A DNA stretch of 64,000 nt, from the NCBI RefSeq assembly GCF_000308675.1, contig NZ_BAGE01000030.1:124001-188000 (forward strand), written 5' to 3'. This DNA is from Nocardia paucivorans NBRC 100373 (GTDB taxonomy: Bacteria > Actinomycetota > Actinomycetes > Mycobacteriales > Mycobacteriaceae). Below are positions 35,912-44,747 of the stretch, piece by piece. The notes beneath the pieces are model-generated. The model saw only the letters and a list, made by a program, of their open reading frames with translations. It did not search any database and was not told the origin of the DNA. Both the position numbers and the translations under genes were made by a program. The stretch's first letter is position 1. The number at the start of each line of letters is the position of its first letter.

Positions 35912-37162
35912 ATGAGTTACACCGAGCACGATCGGGAACGCATGGTCGGGGAAACCCCGAAAACCGCCGGGTTGGTCCCGAACGGAGCCCCCGGCAACGG
36001 GCACCGCAGCGATTTCGCACGTGATCGCGCCCGGGTGTTGCATTCGGCCGCGCTCCGCCGGCTCGCCGACAAAACCCAGGTCATGGGTCCGCGCGATGGC
36101 GACACCCCGCGCACCCGGCTCACCCACTCCCTGGAGGTTGCCCAGATCGGTCGCGGTATCGCCGAAGGCCTCGGCTGCGATCCGGACCTGGCCGAACTGG
36201 CCGGTCTTGCGCACGATATCGGCCACCCGCCCTACGGTCACAACGGTGAGAAGGCCCTCGACGCCTTCGCCGAACGTTATGGCGGTTTCGAGGGCAACGC
36301 CCAGAACCTGCGCATCCTCACCCGGCTCGAGCCGAAGGTGCTCGACGCCGACGGCCACAGTGTGGGCCTGAACCTCACCCGTGCCGCCCTCGACGCCACC
36401 GTCAAATACCCGTGGCAGCGCACCGGTCCCGGCACCAAATTCGGCGCCTACGAGGTGGACATCGACCGGTTGGCCTGGGTCCGCAAGGGCGCGCCGCCGC
36501 GCCGGCAGACCCTCGAATGCCAGATCATGGACTGGTCCGACGATGTCGCCTATTCGGTGCACGATGTCGAGGACGGCATCATCGCCGGTCGGATCGATCT
36601 GCGTGCCCTCGCCGATCCGGTGGAACGGATGGCGCTGGCCGAACTCGGGTGCGGACGCCATCCCGGACTGTCGGTGGACGATCTGGTCGCCGCCGCGCAC
36701 CGACTGTGCGAACTGTCCGTGGTCACCGAGGTGTTCGACTACGACGCGACCCTGTCCGGGTCGGTCGCGCTCAAACGGCTCACCAGCGAACTCGTCGGAC
36801 GGTTCGCCAATGCCGCGGTGGTGGCCACCCGGGAAGCCTGCGGGGCGAACCCGGTTCGCTACACCGCCGAACTGGTGGTTCCGCCGATAGCGGCGGCCGA
36901 GGTCGCACTCCTCAAAACGGTCGCGCTGCGCTATGTCATGTCCGATCCGGATCACAAACTCCGTCAGGCCGAACAACGCGCCCGTATCACCGCGGTCGCC
37001 GAACACCTGCTGGCCACCGCCCCCGCCGGCCTGGACCCGCTGCTGTTGCCCTGGTGGGACGCCGCCGGCGACGATACCGAGCGGGTGCGGGTGATCGTCG
37101 ACCAGATCGCCTCCTACACCGAAAGCCGGCTGGAACGAATCGCGGCGGCATTGCCCGGCTGA
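35912..37162 (+). CDS. dgt: Deoxyguanosinetriphosphate triphosphohydrolase-like protein
   Basis: HD-domain dNTPase that releases triphosphate from dNTPs. The 416-residue protein has the metal motif H…HD…[18 protein letters not shown], then [15 protein letters not shown] (HD near residue 93). Further family blocks are [24 protein letters not shown] and the C-terminal DYDAT region. It lies immediately upstream of dnaG (36-bp gap), as in mycobacteria (Rv2344c). The ATG at 35912 is chosen; the open frame extends upstream through the previous gene only as a shadow. Confidence 0.94.
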   Translation: MSYTEHDRERMVGETPKTAGLVPNGAPGNGHRSDFARDRARVLHSAALRRLADKTQVMGPRDGDTPRTRLTHSLEVAQIGRGIAEGLGCDPDLAELAGLAHDIGHPPYGHNGEKALDAFAERYGGFEGNAQNLRILTRLEPKVLDADGHSVGLNLTRAALDATVKYPWQRTGPGTKFGAYEVDIDRLAWVRKGAPPRRQTLECQIMDWSDDVAYSVHDVEDGIIAGRIDLRALADPVERMALAELGCGRHPGLSVDDLVAAAHRLCELSVVTEVFDYDATLSGSVALKRLTSELVGRFANAAVVATREACGANPVRYTAELVVPPIAAAEVALLKTVALRYVMSDPDHKLRQAEQRARITAVAEHLLATAPAGLDPLLLPWWDAAGDDTERVRVIVDQIASYTESRLERIAAALPG

Positions 37163-37197
37163 CGGTCGCGTCGGACCCCGGGGTTAGACTCTCGAGA

Positions 37198-39138
37198 GTG
37201 CCCGGACGAATACCTGATCGCGATATCGCGGCGATCCGCGAACGCGTCCGGATCGAGGATGTGGTCGGCGAGTACGTCGCGCTGAAAAGCGCAGGCCCCC
37301 ACTCCATCAAGGGGCTGTGCCCGTTCCACGACGAGAAATCCCCCTCGTTCCACGTGCGTCCTCACCTGGGCTTGTTCCACTGTTTCGGCTGTAACGAGGG
37401 CGGCGATGTCTACGCCTTCCTGCAGAAGATCGAACACATCGGTTTCGTCGAGGCCGTCGAACAACTCGCCGACCGGATCGGCTACCGCATCAACTACGAG
37501 GGCGGCGGCACCTCGGTGCAGCGCGACCGAGGCACCCGTGCCCGGCTCGTCGCCGCCAATGCCGCCGCGCACGAGTTCTATATGGCCCGGCTGCGCGAAC
37601 CCGACGCCGCCACGGCCCGCCGTTTCCTCGCCGAACGCAACTTCGACGAGGCGGCCATGACCCAGTTCGGTTGCGGCTACGCCCCCGATGGCTGGGACAC
37701 GCTCACCAAACACCTGCTGAGCAAGGGATTCGAGTTCAAGGAGCTGGAGGCGGCCGGTCTGTCCCGGCAGGGCCGCCGTGGCCCCATCGACCGGTTCCAC
37801 CGCCGGCTGCTGTGGCCCATCCGCAACCTCGGCGGTGATGTGATCGGCTTCGGCGCCCGCAAACTCTTCGACGACGACACCATGCCGGGTAAATACGTCA
37901 ACACCCCGGAAACCGTGTTGTACAAGAAATCCCAGGTGCTGTTCGGTCTCGACCACGCCAAGCGGGAGATCGCCAAGAGCCGGCAGGCGGTGGTGGTCGA
38001 GGGCTACACCGATGTCATGGCCATGCATCTGGCCGGGGTGAAAACCGCTGTCGCCGCCTGCGGTACCGCCTTCGGTGACGAACATTTCGCGGTACTGCGC
38101 CGCCTGCTCATGGACGACAACTTCTGGAGCGGTGAGATCATCTTCACCTTCGACGGTGACGCCGCCGGTCAGGCCGCCGCGTTGAAGGCGTTCCTCGGCG
38201 ACCAGAAGGTCGTCGGGAAGACATTCGTGGTGATCACCCCCGACGGCCAGGACCCGTGCGAGCTGCGGCAGCGTTCCGGCGATGCGGCGCTGCGCGATCT
38301 GGTGGCCCGTCGCGAACCCCTGTTCGACTACGCGCTGCGTCGCGAAATCGCCAAACGCGAGGACAGTCGCACCCACACCCTCGGTTATGAGAGCCAGGTG
38401 GAGGTCATGCAGTGGGCGGTGCCGATCGTCGCCCAACTACGCGACCACGGACTGCGTAAACGCTATGCCACCCAGCTGGCCGAATGGACCGGCTGGCACG
38501 ATCCGGCGATGGTGCACCGTCGGGTCACCGAGGAGGCCCGGCGGCTACGCGGTGCCGCGGCCGGGACACCGGCCCGAGGTGGTTCCCGGGCCAAGAACGG
38601 CGGCGCGGAGGTCGCCGACCATCCGGCGGCCCGCCCCGACCCTCGCGACCCCACTCTCCTGTTCCAGCGGCAGGCCCTGGCCGCCGGTCTGCAATATCCG
38701 TCGATCGCCGGCCCCGCCTTCGACGCCCTGGAACCGGACGCCTTCACCCATCCCGCCTACCGCACCGTGCGCACCCTCATGGCCGAGGCGGGCGGGGTCG
38801 CGGCGGGTCGTTCGGGCGCCGACTGGGTCAACGCCGTCGGTGACCTTGCCTCCGATCTCACCATTCGCGCCCTCATCTCCGAACTCGCCGGTGAACCGCT
38901 TCCGGTGAAGAGCACCGACGATATTCCCCGGTTCATCACCGGGGTCCTGGCCCGCGCCCAGGAAGCGCTGGTAGGCCGGCAGATCGCCGAACTGAAATCG
39001 AAACTGCACCGGGTGTCGTCCACCGACCGGCCCGATGAGTACATGGCGTTGTTCGGCGACCTGGTGGCGTTGGAGCAGTACCGCAAGAGCCTGCTCGAGC
39101 AGGCCATGGGCAATTACGGCGACTTCGCCACCGGTTAG
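37198..39138 (+). CDS. dnaG: DNA primase DnaG
   Basis: Synthesises RNA primers at the replication fork. The 646-residue protein has the N-terminal zinc-binding domain (CPFHDEKSPSFHVRPHLGLFHCFGC, near residue 40) and the TOPRIM catalytic core with VVVEGYTDVMAMH (conserved Glu, about residue 264) and FTFDGDAAGQAAALKA (Asp pair). A C-terminal helicase-binding domain follows. The GTG at 37198 lies seven bases after a TAGACT box (37185-37190), so it is leaderless. Position after dgt matches mycobacteria. Confidence 0.96.
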   Translation: MPGRIPDRDIAAIRERVRIEDVVGEYVALKSAGPHSIKGLCPFHDEKSPSFHVRPHLGLFHCFGCNEGGDVYAFLQKIEHIGFVEAVEQLADRIGYRINYEGGGTSVQRDRGTRARLVAANAAAHEFYMARLREPDAATARRFLAERNFDEAAMTQFGCGYAPDGWDTLTKHLLSKGFEFKELEAAGLSRQGRRGPIDRFHRRLLWPIRNLGGDVIGFGARKLFDDDTMPGKYVNTPETVLYKKSQVLFGLDHAKREIAKSRQAVVVEGYTDVMAMHLAGVKTAVAACGTAFGDEHFAVLRRLLMDDNFWSGEIIFTFDGDAAGQAAALKAFLGDQKVVGKTFVVITPDGQDPCELRQRSGDAALRDLVARREPLFDYALRREIAKREDSRTHTLGYESQVEVMQWAVPIVAQLRDHGLRKRYATQLAEWTGWHDPAMVHRRVTEEARRLRGAAAGTPARGGSRAKNGGAEVADHPAARPDPRDPTLLFQRQALAAGLQYPSIAGPAFDALEPDAFTHPAYRTVRTLMAEAGGVAAGRSGADWVNAVGDLASDLTIRALISELAGEPLPVKSTDDIPRFITGVLARAQEALVGRQIAELKSKLHRVSSTDRPDEYMALFGDLVALEQYRKSLLEQAMGNYGDFATG

Positions 39139-39154
39139 GGCGCGGTCCGCGGTT

Positions 39155-40546
39155 TCAGTTCGCGGGGCGAATATTGCGGTTGAACCGGAACATGTTCGTC
39201 GGGTCGTGGCGCGCTTTCAGCTCGGCGAGCCGAGCGTAGGTCTCGGGGCGGTATCCGGCCCTGGTCTGCGCTTCGTCGGCGGCGTGCCCGGCGCCGTACA
39301 GGAAACCGAGAATGTGCCCGACGGTCCACGGCGCCAATGCCGCTCGGACGGTGGCGGCGGGTTCCCCCGGTTCCGGTTCCGGTCCGGGCATGGTGATGGC
39401 GCGCACCACGTAACCGGCCGTGCGGTGATCGAGTGCCGGATCGGGATGACGGGGTTCGCGCAGGGCCCCACCCAGGTGCCGGATATCGATCACCACGCCC
39501 AGCCCGGCGTCGGGACCGGCCACCGCGAGCAGTGCCTCGATCGCTTCGGGGGTGAGGTCGTCGAGCAGCGCGTTGGTCGCGGCATAGGCGTGAGGATGGT
39601 CCGGGTCGGCATGGATGGTGTGCGAATCGGTGTAGGGCATGGCGCGCAGATCGTCCTCGAGCGGTGTGCCGATCGCGCGCAGCGGGGCGACGAGACGTTC
39701 GCATTCCTGGGTGTCGCCTTCGGCGGCGATGCGGATGGAGGCGGCGAACCGACCTCGTAGCGGTGCCGGGACCTGCGGGATATCCGGGTAGGCGAGCATG
39801 GTGAATGTCGAGGTGACCGTATCGGGTGCGGTCGCCGTCCAGTCCCGCCACACCTTCAGCGCCCGCGGGACCGACGGCGTGTCGAAGACGAGCCGGCCCC
39901 CGAATACGTCGGTGACCGGCACCAGACCCAGCTCCAGCGCGGTCACCACCCCGAAGTTGCCGCCGCTGCCCAGGACGGCGCCGAACAGTTCGTCGCCCGG
40001 CCGCAGTGTGTGGACCCGGCCGTCTGCGGTGACGAGTTCGATGGTCCGTACGTGATCCGCCGCATAGCCGTATCGACGGGCCAGCAACCCGACACCGCCG
40101 CCGAGTGTGTATCCGACGACACCAACCGAGGGTGACGAGCCGGTCAATGGCGCGAGCCCGTGCCGCGCCGCCGCCTCGATCAGCGCACCCGCCCGGACCC
40201 CGGCCTGGATCCACGCGCTTGCGCTCACCGGGTCGATCTCGATTCCGGTCATGCCGCGGGTGCTGATCAGCACACCACCCTCCGCGGCGACGGACAGTCC
40301 GTGTCCGGTGGCCTGCACCGCCACCGGCAATGCGTACCGGGCCGCGAATTCCACTGCCGCCCGGACATCCTCGGTGTGCCGCGCGGCGACGACCACGGCC
40401 GGACGGTGCCGGTAGGCGGTCTGGAAACCGGCGATCTCCTGGTCGTACTCCTCGGTCCCCGGACGTCGTATCGGCGCCGGGAAAGTGGCCGATTCGGCCT
40501 CGGCCGCGGCGGGGAGTTCGGTCTTCTCCAATGCGCTGTATCCCAT
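39155..40546 (-). CDS. FAD-binding oxidoreductase (berberine-bridge-enzyme type)
   Basis: A 463-residue flavoprotein of the FAD-linked oxidase (p-cresol methylhydroxylase-like) superfamily. The FAD-binding domain has ATGHGLS (His at the position used for covalent flavin), a TLGGGVGLLARRYG block and LGSGGNFGVVTALE. The C-terminal BBE motif is NMFRFNRNIRP. There is no second flavin-linking cysteine in the usual CGHC form. The ATG at 40546 is preferred to a frame extending to 40612. It is divergent from a LysR regulator that probably controls it. The substrate is unknown. Confidence 0.85.
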   Translation of the reverse strand: MGYSALEKTELPAAAEAESATFPAPIRRPGTEEYDQEIAGFQTAYRHRPAVVVAARHTEDVRAAVEFAARYALPVAVQATGHGLSVAAEGGVLISTRGMTGIEIDPVSASAWIQAGVRAGALIEAAARHGLAPLTGSSPSVGVVGYTLGGGVGLLARRYGYAADHVRTIELVTADGRVHTLRPGDELFGAVLGSGGNFGVVTALELGLVPVTDVFGGRLVFDTPSVPRALKVWRDWTATAPDTVTSTFTMLAYPDIPQVPAPLRGRFAASIRIAAEGDTQECERLVAPLRAIGTPLEDDLRAMPYTDSHTIHADPDHPHAYAATNALLDDLTPEAIEALLAVAGPDAGLGVVIDIRHLGGALREPRHPDPALDHRTAGYVVRAITMPGPEPEPGEPAATVRAALAPWTVGHILGFLYGAGHAADEAQTRAGYRPETYARLAELKARHDPTNMFRFNRNIRPAN

Positions 40547-40562
40547 ACCTGCGACGATGCCG

Positions 40563-40580
40563 CACTTGATTTGATAAGTG
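40563..40580. promoter_or_regulatory. LysR-type operator candidate
   Basis: CACTT and AAGTG flank eight bases, and a second weaker dyad (TTAT…ATAA, about 40591-40608) follows in the same 71-bp divergent gap. Paired dyads between a LysR gene and its target are typical activation and repression sites. Assignment is by position. Confidence 0.4.
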
Positions 40581-40617
40581 AAACAGTTTGTTATTACCTT
40601 TGCGATAATCAAGAGTT

Positions 40618-41520
40618 ATGGAGCTTCGGCAGCTGCGCTACTTCGTCACCGTGGTCGACGAAGGCGGTTTCACTCGTGCCGCACACCGTCTGCACCTGAG
40701 CCAACCCGGGCTCAGCGCCCAGATTCGGCAGCTGGAACGCGAACTCGGCCAACCCCTGTTGGACCGGGCCGCGCGCCGAGTGAAACCCACGGAGGTAGGC
40801 GCCGCGATACTGGCCGATGCCCGCGCCGCGCTCGCCGCCGCGGAACGGATCACCCACACCGTGGACGAATTCACCGGGCTGCTGCGCGGACAGGTCCGGG
40901 TCGGCCTCATCTCCGGCGCCGCGTCGGAAGAATTCGATCTGGTCCCCGTACTCGCCGCCTTTCACGAGGACCATCCTCAGGTGGGTATCGGCCTCGCCGA
41001 GGACACATCGGAACGCATGCTGGCCGCGCTGGTACGCGGGGACCTGGATATGGCGCTGGTCGGTCTGGCCGACGCGGAACTCGATCCGGGGCTCGGCGTG
41101 GACGTGATACTCGACACCCGCTTGGTCGCAGCCGTCGCCGCCCACGACGACCGGTACGGCCAGGTCATGCCGCTCACCGACTTACGTGACCGGCCGCTGA
41201 TCTGCCTACCGGCCGGCACCGGGCTGCGCGGCGCTCTCCGACACGCCTGCGCGGCCGTCGGTTTCACCCCCGATATCGCTTTCGAAGCGGCGGCGCCACG
41301 CCAGTTGCTGCGGCTCGCCGCGCACGGATTGGGTATTGCGGTCGTCCCGGAGCTCACCACCGAGGAGGAAGAGGAATTCGGCGTCCGGACCCTGCCCATC
41401 GTGCAACCCGAACTGCGCGGCCGATTGGCCCTGGTCTGGCGCACCGATCGGCCCACCGTGCCGGCGGCGAAGGTTCTGCTCGGCCGGTTGCGCACAGCCC
41501 TCGGGTCGGGCGGCGTGTGA
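40618..41520 (+). CDS. LysR family transcriptional regulator
   Basis: A 300-residue LysR protein with a textbook N-terminal helix-turn-helix (MELRQLRYFVTVVDEGGFTR, continuing through LSQPGLSAQIRQLERELGQPLLDR) and a periplasmic-binding-protein-like effector domain (about residues 90-295). A GATAAT box (40604-40609) ends eight bases before the ATG, a short-leader or leaderless promoter. It is divergent from the FAD oxidoreductase, its likely target. Confidence 0.92.
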   Translation: MELRQLRYFVTVVDEGGFTRAAHRLHLSQPGLSAQIRQLERELGQPLLDRAARRVKPTEVGAAILADARAALAAAERITHTVDEFTGLLRGQVRVGLISGAASEEFDLVPVLAAFHEDHPQVGIGLAEDTSERMLAALVRGDLDMALVGLADAELDPGLGVDVILDTRLVAAVAAHDDRYGQVMPLTDLRDRPLICLPAGTGLRGALRHACAAVGFTPDIAFEAAAPRQLLRLAAHGLGIAVVPELTTEEEEEFGVRTLPIVQPELRGRLALVWRTDRPTVPAAKVLLGRLRTALGSGGV

Positions 41521-41622
41521 GGGGCAGACCGCCGCGATCGAAATCACCTCCGATGCGGTGGAACAAGATCGGCAACGCCGTCGCCGAACGGATGCCGCCC
41601 CCGATGCGGTGTGGCTGCCGTC

Positions 41623-41868
41623 TCAGCGGCGCAGCTGATCGTGCGGCACCATGAGCGTGGTGCGCTCGTCGATAGGCTTCATCGGCTCGAGCTTCGGTTG
41701 GGTGCTGAGCGAATCCGCCAGCTTCTGCCGCCCGATCTGCACCAGCTTGCGCGTCACCGGGCTTGCCGCGATCGCGCGCGCACCGGCGCTGATCTGCTCA
41801 TAGCGCGCCCGCCCGGCCCTACTGCCCAGCACGTAGCCGGCACCGACGGCAATGATCAACCGCAGCAT
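41623..41868 (-). CDS. Small membrane-anchored protein (Rv2342-like)
   Basis: An 81-residue protein beginning with a short hydrophobic glycine-rich helix (LRLIIAVGAGYVLGSRAGRARYEQI), like YtxH-type and mycobacterial Rv2342 proteins. An amphipathic charged tail follows. It sits between dnaG and tRNA-Asn as Rv2342 does in M. tuberculosis, which supports the identification. GGGAGGAG precedes the ATG at 41868; a longer frame from 42024 has an Arg-rich start without a ribosome site. Function is unknown. Confidence 0.75.
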   Translation of the reverse strand: MLRLIIAVGAGYVLGSRAGRARYEQISAGARAIAASPVTRKLVQIGRQKLADSLSTQPKLEPMKPIDERTTLMVPHDQLRR

Positions 41869-42076
41869 GTGGTCGAGCTCCTCCCAATCGTGACGTGCGG
41901 ACACCATCCTGCCCGACGCCCACCACCCATGTCGATCCGCACCGCCGCGCAGCCCCCGGTCAACCCCGGTATTCGTCCGGGCCGCACGCCTGCGACTACG
42001 CGATTTGGGGGCTCGACCCTTCATAGGCTAGAGTTTCTCCTCGGTCCGACCGGAACGGGCGGGCCAGGGTAAACAA

Positions 42077-42149
42077 TCCCCTATAGCTCAATTGGCAGAG
42101 CAGCCGACTGTTAATCGGCAGGTTACTGGTTCGAGTCCAGTTGGGGGAG
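42077..42149 (+). tRNA. tRNA-Asn (anticodon GTT)
   Basis: A 73-base cloverleaf without encoded CCA. The acceptor stem is TCCCCTA paired with TGGGGGA and discriminator G. The D-arm is GCTCAATTGGCAGAGC, the anticodon stem-loop CCGA-CTGTTAA-TCGG with GTT at 42110-42112, and the T-arm is CTGGTTCGAGTCCAG. The same tRNA follows the dnaG neighbourhood in mycobacteria. It borders the variable region downstream. Confidence 0.97.
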
Positions 42150-42153
42150 CAGA

Positions 42154-42200
42154 AACAGCAGGTCGAGCCGTAAGAGCGTGTGGCCTGCTGTTGGTTTTTA
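42154..42200 (+). terminator. Rho-independent terminator of tRNA-Asn
   Basis: AACAGCAGG and CCTGCTGTT form a nine-base stem (42154-42162 and 42184-42192), followed by GG and a TTTTT tract (42195-42199). It lies directly downstream of the tRNA. Confidence 0.85.
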
Positions 42201-42360
42201 TCGATCACCAAAAATTTCCGCACCAATCTTTCATTCGTTCGAACGAGATGGTGATCGTTCTTCGTGAGTCCATGCCTTCGAGAAAGGCATCAGGCCGATC
42301 AATCCGAATCATCCGACCGCGCGTCACGCCGCCGATCCATCGGCGACCACCTGAGTGGTG

Positions 42361-42780
42361 AGGTGCCCGCTGTCGGCCCGTTCGACGAACAAGTCGAAAG
42401 GCCGGGTGTCGTTCCTGCCGTACTCCATCGTCCCGACCCGCATCGTCGAATACCCGCGGGCACAATTGCACACCCCGTCCGCCTTTTCGGCTTTGGAGGT
42501 GTCGTGAATGGCCCCTACATCGGAATCTCGACCTTGTCCGACAGGTCACGGTCATATCCGACCCGAACCGGCGGCCCGGAGCAGTTCGAACGGTATGTCG
42601 TGCTGGGCGTGGACGAACGGTGACTTGATATCGACGGTGAGTGGGTTGCCGAGTGAGAAGGACCGCCCATGATCGATGGCCACGACCTGCGTGTGCCCCT
42701 CCGCTATGACCGTGCGGTAGTTCCCCGTATGACGAATCCTCGCAAAATCCCCACCTCGCTTCCTCGGCTACGGCCATGGG
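42361..42780 (-). pseudogene. Decayed coding sequence(s) next to tRNA-Asn
   Basis: Coding-like stretches appear in different minus-strand frames without start codons. One reads GNYRTVIAEGHTQVVAIDHG, then GNPLTVDIKSPFVHAQHDI, and stops at about 42577. Another, ending at a TGA near 42360, reads CNCARGYSTMRVGTMEYG, then RPFDLFVERADSGHLTTQVV. The AIDHGRSF segment recalls the HipA/PI-kinase-like 'IDHG' motif of some actinobacterial proteins, but this is weak. I interpret the segment as gene remains; the 190-residue open frame that spans it looks non-coding. Confidence 0.3.
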
Positions 42781-42786
42781 AGCGAA

Positions 42787-43143
42787 CTACTTCAAGGCGT
42801 GCCTCGTCGGATGCCGGGGCCAACGAGTGAGATCGCCTCGGGTTGTGGCTGCGGTGAAGGCCGTCCACTCGGCCGAGGTGAAGAGCAGGGTGGGGCCGGA
42901 TGGGTTCTTCGAATCACGAACGCCCACGAGATTGTTCGGGAGGTAAGCAACTTCAACGCAGTTCGCGTTACCGCCGCTATGGCTGCTCTTGAACCACATG
43001 ACCTTGGCGCTGCCGACCATGCCGTGCAGGGCCGACTCTCGAAGGATGACATCGAATGTCGCCGGTTGGTGTTTACGGGTGATCCTCATCTGCCGACGCA
43101 TCCGCAACTTCACCCCCCCGGGCGTGTTCCTCAACGCCGTCAT
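42787..43143 (-). pseudogene. DUF397 domain fused to a DUF5753 fragment
   Basis: The last 70 residues are a complete DUF397 domain (WFKSSHSGGNANCVEVAYL, then VGVRDSKNPSGPTLLF and AEWTAFTAA), a small protein normally encoded right after an XRE/DUF5753 regulator. Upstream in the same frame is RRQMRITRKHQPATFDVILR, then ESALHGMVGSAKVM, which is the middle of DUF5753. The fusion point (SAKVM to WFKSS) implies a deletion that removed the rest of DUF5753 and the start of the DUF397 gene. An internal ATG (42999 or 43020) might still allow translation of DUF397 alone. Confidence 0.7.
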
Positions 43144-43558
43144 CGGGGTACACAGAACGGATGAGCACGCTCGCGTACGCGGAAGTCGGTAGCAACCCTG
43201 GCGCCGGCTCTGGTTCGTAGGTGGTGAGCCGCTGGGCCGATGCCTCCAGCCCGACGTAGAAGTCGAAGTTCTCGGGCATTACGTCGCCGTATTCGTACCA
43301 TCAGTTCTTCTCATTGCCCTGGGCCGCCAACCCTTTCATGGCTGTGGTGTGTTCGGCATCGAAGCCGTAAACCTCGCACAGCGCGTCGAGGTCACCTTCA
43401 CGTGCGGCCATCGTGCCCATCTCCATGCGTGGCAGGGTGCTGCTACCGCGGCCGATCAGGTCCGCTGCCTGACGCAAGGTGAGTCCGCATTCCTCCCTGC
43501 CGTTGCGCAGGTACTTTCTCAACTGCTGCCGTGCCAACGTCGAGCCGTCACCCGACAT
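43074..43558 (-). pseudogene. XRE-family regulator with DUF5753, inactivated
   Basis: The first 85 codons encode a helix-turn-helix (LRKYLRNGREECGLTLRQAADLIGRGSSTLPRMEMG) and stop at TGA (43301) after GNEKN. The sequence past the stop reads WYEYGDVMPENFDFYVGLEA in the same frame, where the family has a Trp; a TGG has evidently become TGA. The frame runs on through DUF5753 (RLTTYEPEPAPGLL, YASVLIRSVYPDDG) to HARGG. There a run of seven Gs, one more than needed, shifts the frame into that of the downstream DUF397 fusion. Such XRE-DUF397 pairs are abundant, mobile regulatory modules in actinomycetes. Confidence 0.75.
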
Positions 43559-43592
43559 GTTCGCCTCCCTCCCAGGCCTTCCCTCGTGTGCA

Positions 43593-44066
43593 TCAGCAGA
43601 TCACGCCGGGATCGGCTCGGGTCCCGAGATGCGCATTTCCATGCAAACGATGCATAAGACCAGGACATATTGCAGAAATGGGGCAGGTCGAATGCAGTGA
43701 TGACGATCGAACCGGCTCGGGCGGCCGTCCACCCGGCCGGCGAAGCCATCGAAGGGCGGCATCGGCGCAGTCCTCGGGGCCGGTGTTGAAGGCAATGGCC
43801 GCGGCGGGGGCATGTTGCCGGACCCGATTGATCACTTTCTCGAACAATCCGAGCAATGGCTCGTGTGTGCGGATACCACCCCCGATCACCACGCAGGCAT
43901 AGTCCTTGCGGGTCAGGGCCGCCACGATCGCCCCTTCGGGGTCCTCGTCGAGTGCCACCTGGCAGTAGTCGGCCTCGATATCGAGTTCTGCGAACCGGTT
44001 CTTCTCTAGGGACAATTCCTTGTGAGCGCGATTGTCGACGATGATTCCCGTATCGATCGGGACCAT
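43593..44066 (-). CDS. Conserved hypothetical protein, Rossmann-like
   Basis: A protein of 157 residues. The core (about 1-110) fits an uncharacterised actinobacterial family with strand-helix alternation: ADYCQVALDEDPEGAIVAAL, then DYACVVIGGGIR, LLGLFEKVINRVRQHAP and AIAFNTGPEDCADAALRWL. No catalytic residues are recognised. About 45 residues of Arg/His/Cys-rich sequence follow the normal family end, which may reflect loss of the original stop codon. AGGAAGG precedes the ATG at 44066; a longer frame to 44171 is open but lacks a ribosome site. Confidence 0.6.
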   Translation of the reverse strand: MVPIDTGIIVDNRAHKELSLEKNRFAELDIEADYCQVALDEDPEGAIVAALTRKDYACVVIGGGIRTHEPLLGLFEKVINRVRQHAPAAAIAFNTGPEDCADAALRWLRRPGGRPPEPVRSSSLHSTCPISAICPGLMHRLHGNAHLGTRADPGVIC

Positions 44067-44189
44067 CCGTACCTTCCTATGTGCATCAGGTCGTGTCGAT
44101 ACGACCATGCGTGCTTCGGGAACCGGGATGTTCCGGTGGTGACGTTCGAGCGGGTATGAGTGCCGTTCCACGGGATCGTCGGGGAGATG

Positions 44190-44747
44190 TCAGAACAGGT
44201 TTCCGCGGTGACACAGGCTTCCGGTGCGCCAGGAAGGCCCGGGGCGACTCGCATCGGAATCGAAGGTCCATTCGTCGATGGGGCCCGCGTTTTTCCAGTA
44301 CAGGGTGCCGTGGGAATCGACGGAAACCTTGTACACGTATTCACGGCCCTCGACGAGTTGGTATCCGACGCAGTGGTCGTTGTGGTCGGTGCCGGGTTGG
44401 TGTGCTCCTACGCTGAACGAATCGGCCGGGTGTCCCAGGGCGCCCGGATTGTGGACATTGCTCGGGTCGTCCGTCGAGCCGCCGCGCACCCAGTGCGGTA
44501 TACCGACATCGGTTGTCTCGCAGTGGAAATTCCTGCCGCCCGCTGTGACGGTTGTTCCGGAAGGGTACGGGATTCCGGCCCATAGGCACGGTTGTGCGGT
44601 TTCGGACGCGGGGGCGGGGGGTGCGGTGACGGCCGATCCGATAACGGCCGTGATGCTCGCCGCCAGCGCGATGGATGCGTACCGCATCGGTGCTGTTCGT
44701 GCGCCTCGAACTTCGGATGGACAATGGTTTTTCGGTCCCGTGTTCAT
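44190..44747 (-). CDS. Secreted hypothetical protein
   Basis: A 185-residue protein with an N-terminal export signal: a basic start, then hydrophobic SIALAASITAVIGSAVTA, with likely cleavage near APASETA. The mature part is rich in Gly, His, Trp and has four cysteines, probably two disulfides (PCLWAG, FHCETT, DHCVGY, SLCHRG). No family is recognised. The ATG at 44747 has a weak AAGAG upstream; an ATG further in (RYASIAL) would shorten the signal. It is an orphan in the variable region, with a 536-bp AT-richer gap upstream. Confidence 0.6.
   Translation of the reverse strand: MNTGPKNHCPSEVRGARTAPMRYASIALAASITAVIGSAVTAPPAPASETAQPCLWAGIPYPSGTTVTAGGRNFHCETTDVGIPHWVRGGSTDDPSNVHNPGALGHPADSFSVGAHQPGTDHNDHCVGYQLVEGREYVYKVSVDSHGTLYWKNAGPIDEWTFDSDASRPGPSWRTGSLCHRGNLF

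Noticed and set aside
36412..37197. Upstream extension of dnaG to 36412
   Set aside because: It overlaps dgt in a different frame with an Arg-rich composition; the leaderless promoter fixes the start at 37198.
42205..42777. 190-codon minus ORF after tRNA-Asn
   Set aside because: Its composition is Arg/His-rich and non-protein-like, while better coding fragments lie in the other minus frames, so it is listed only as decayed sequence.
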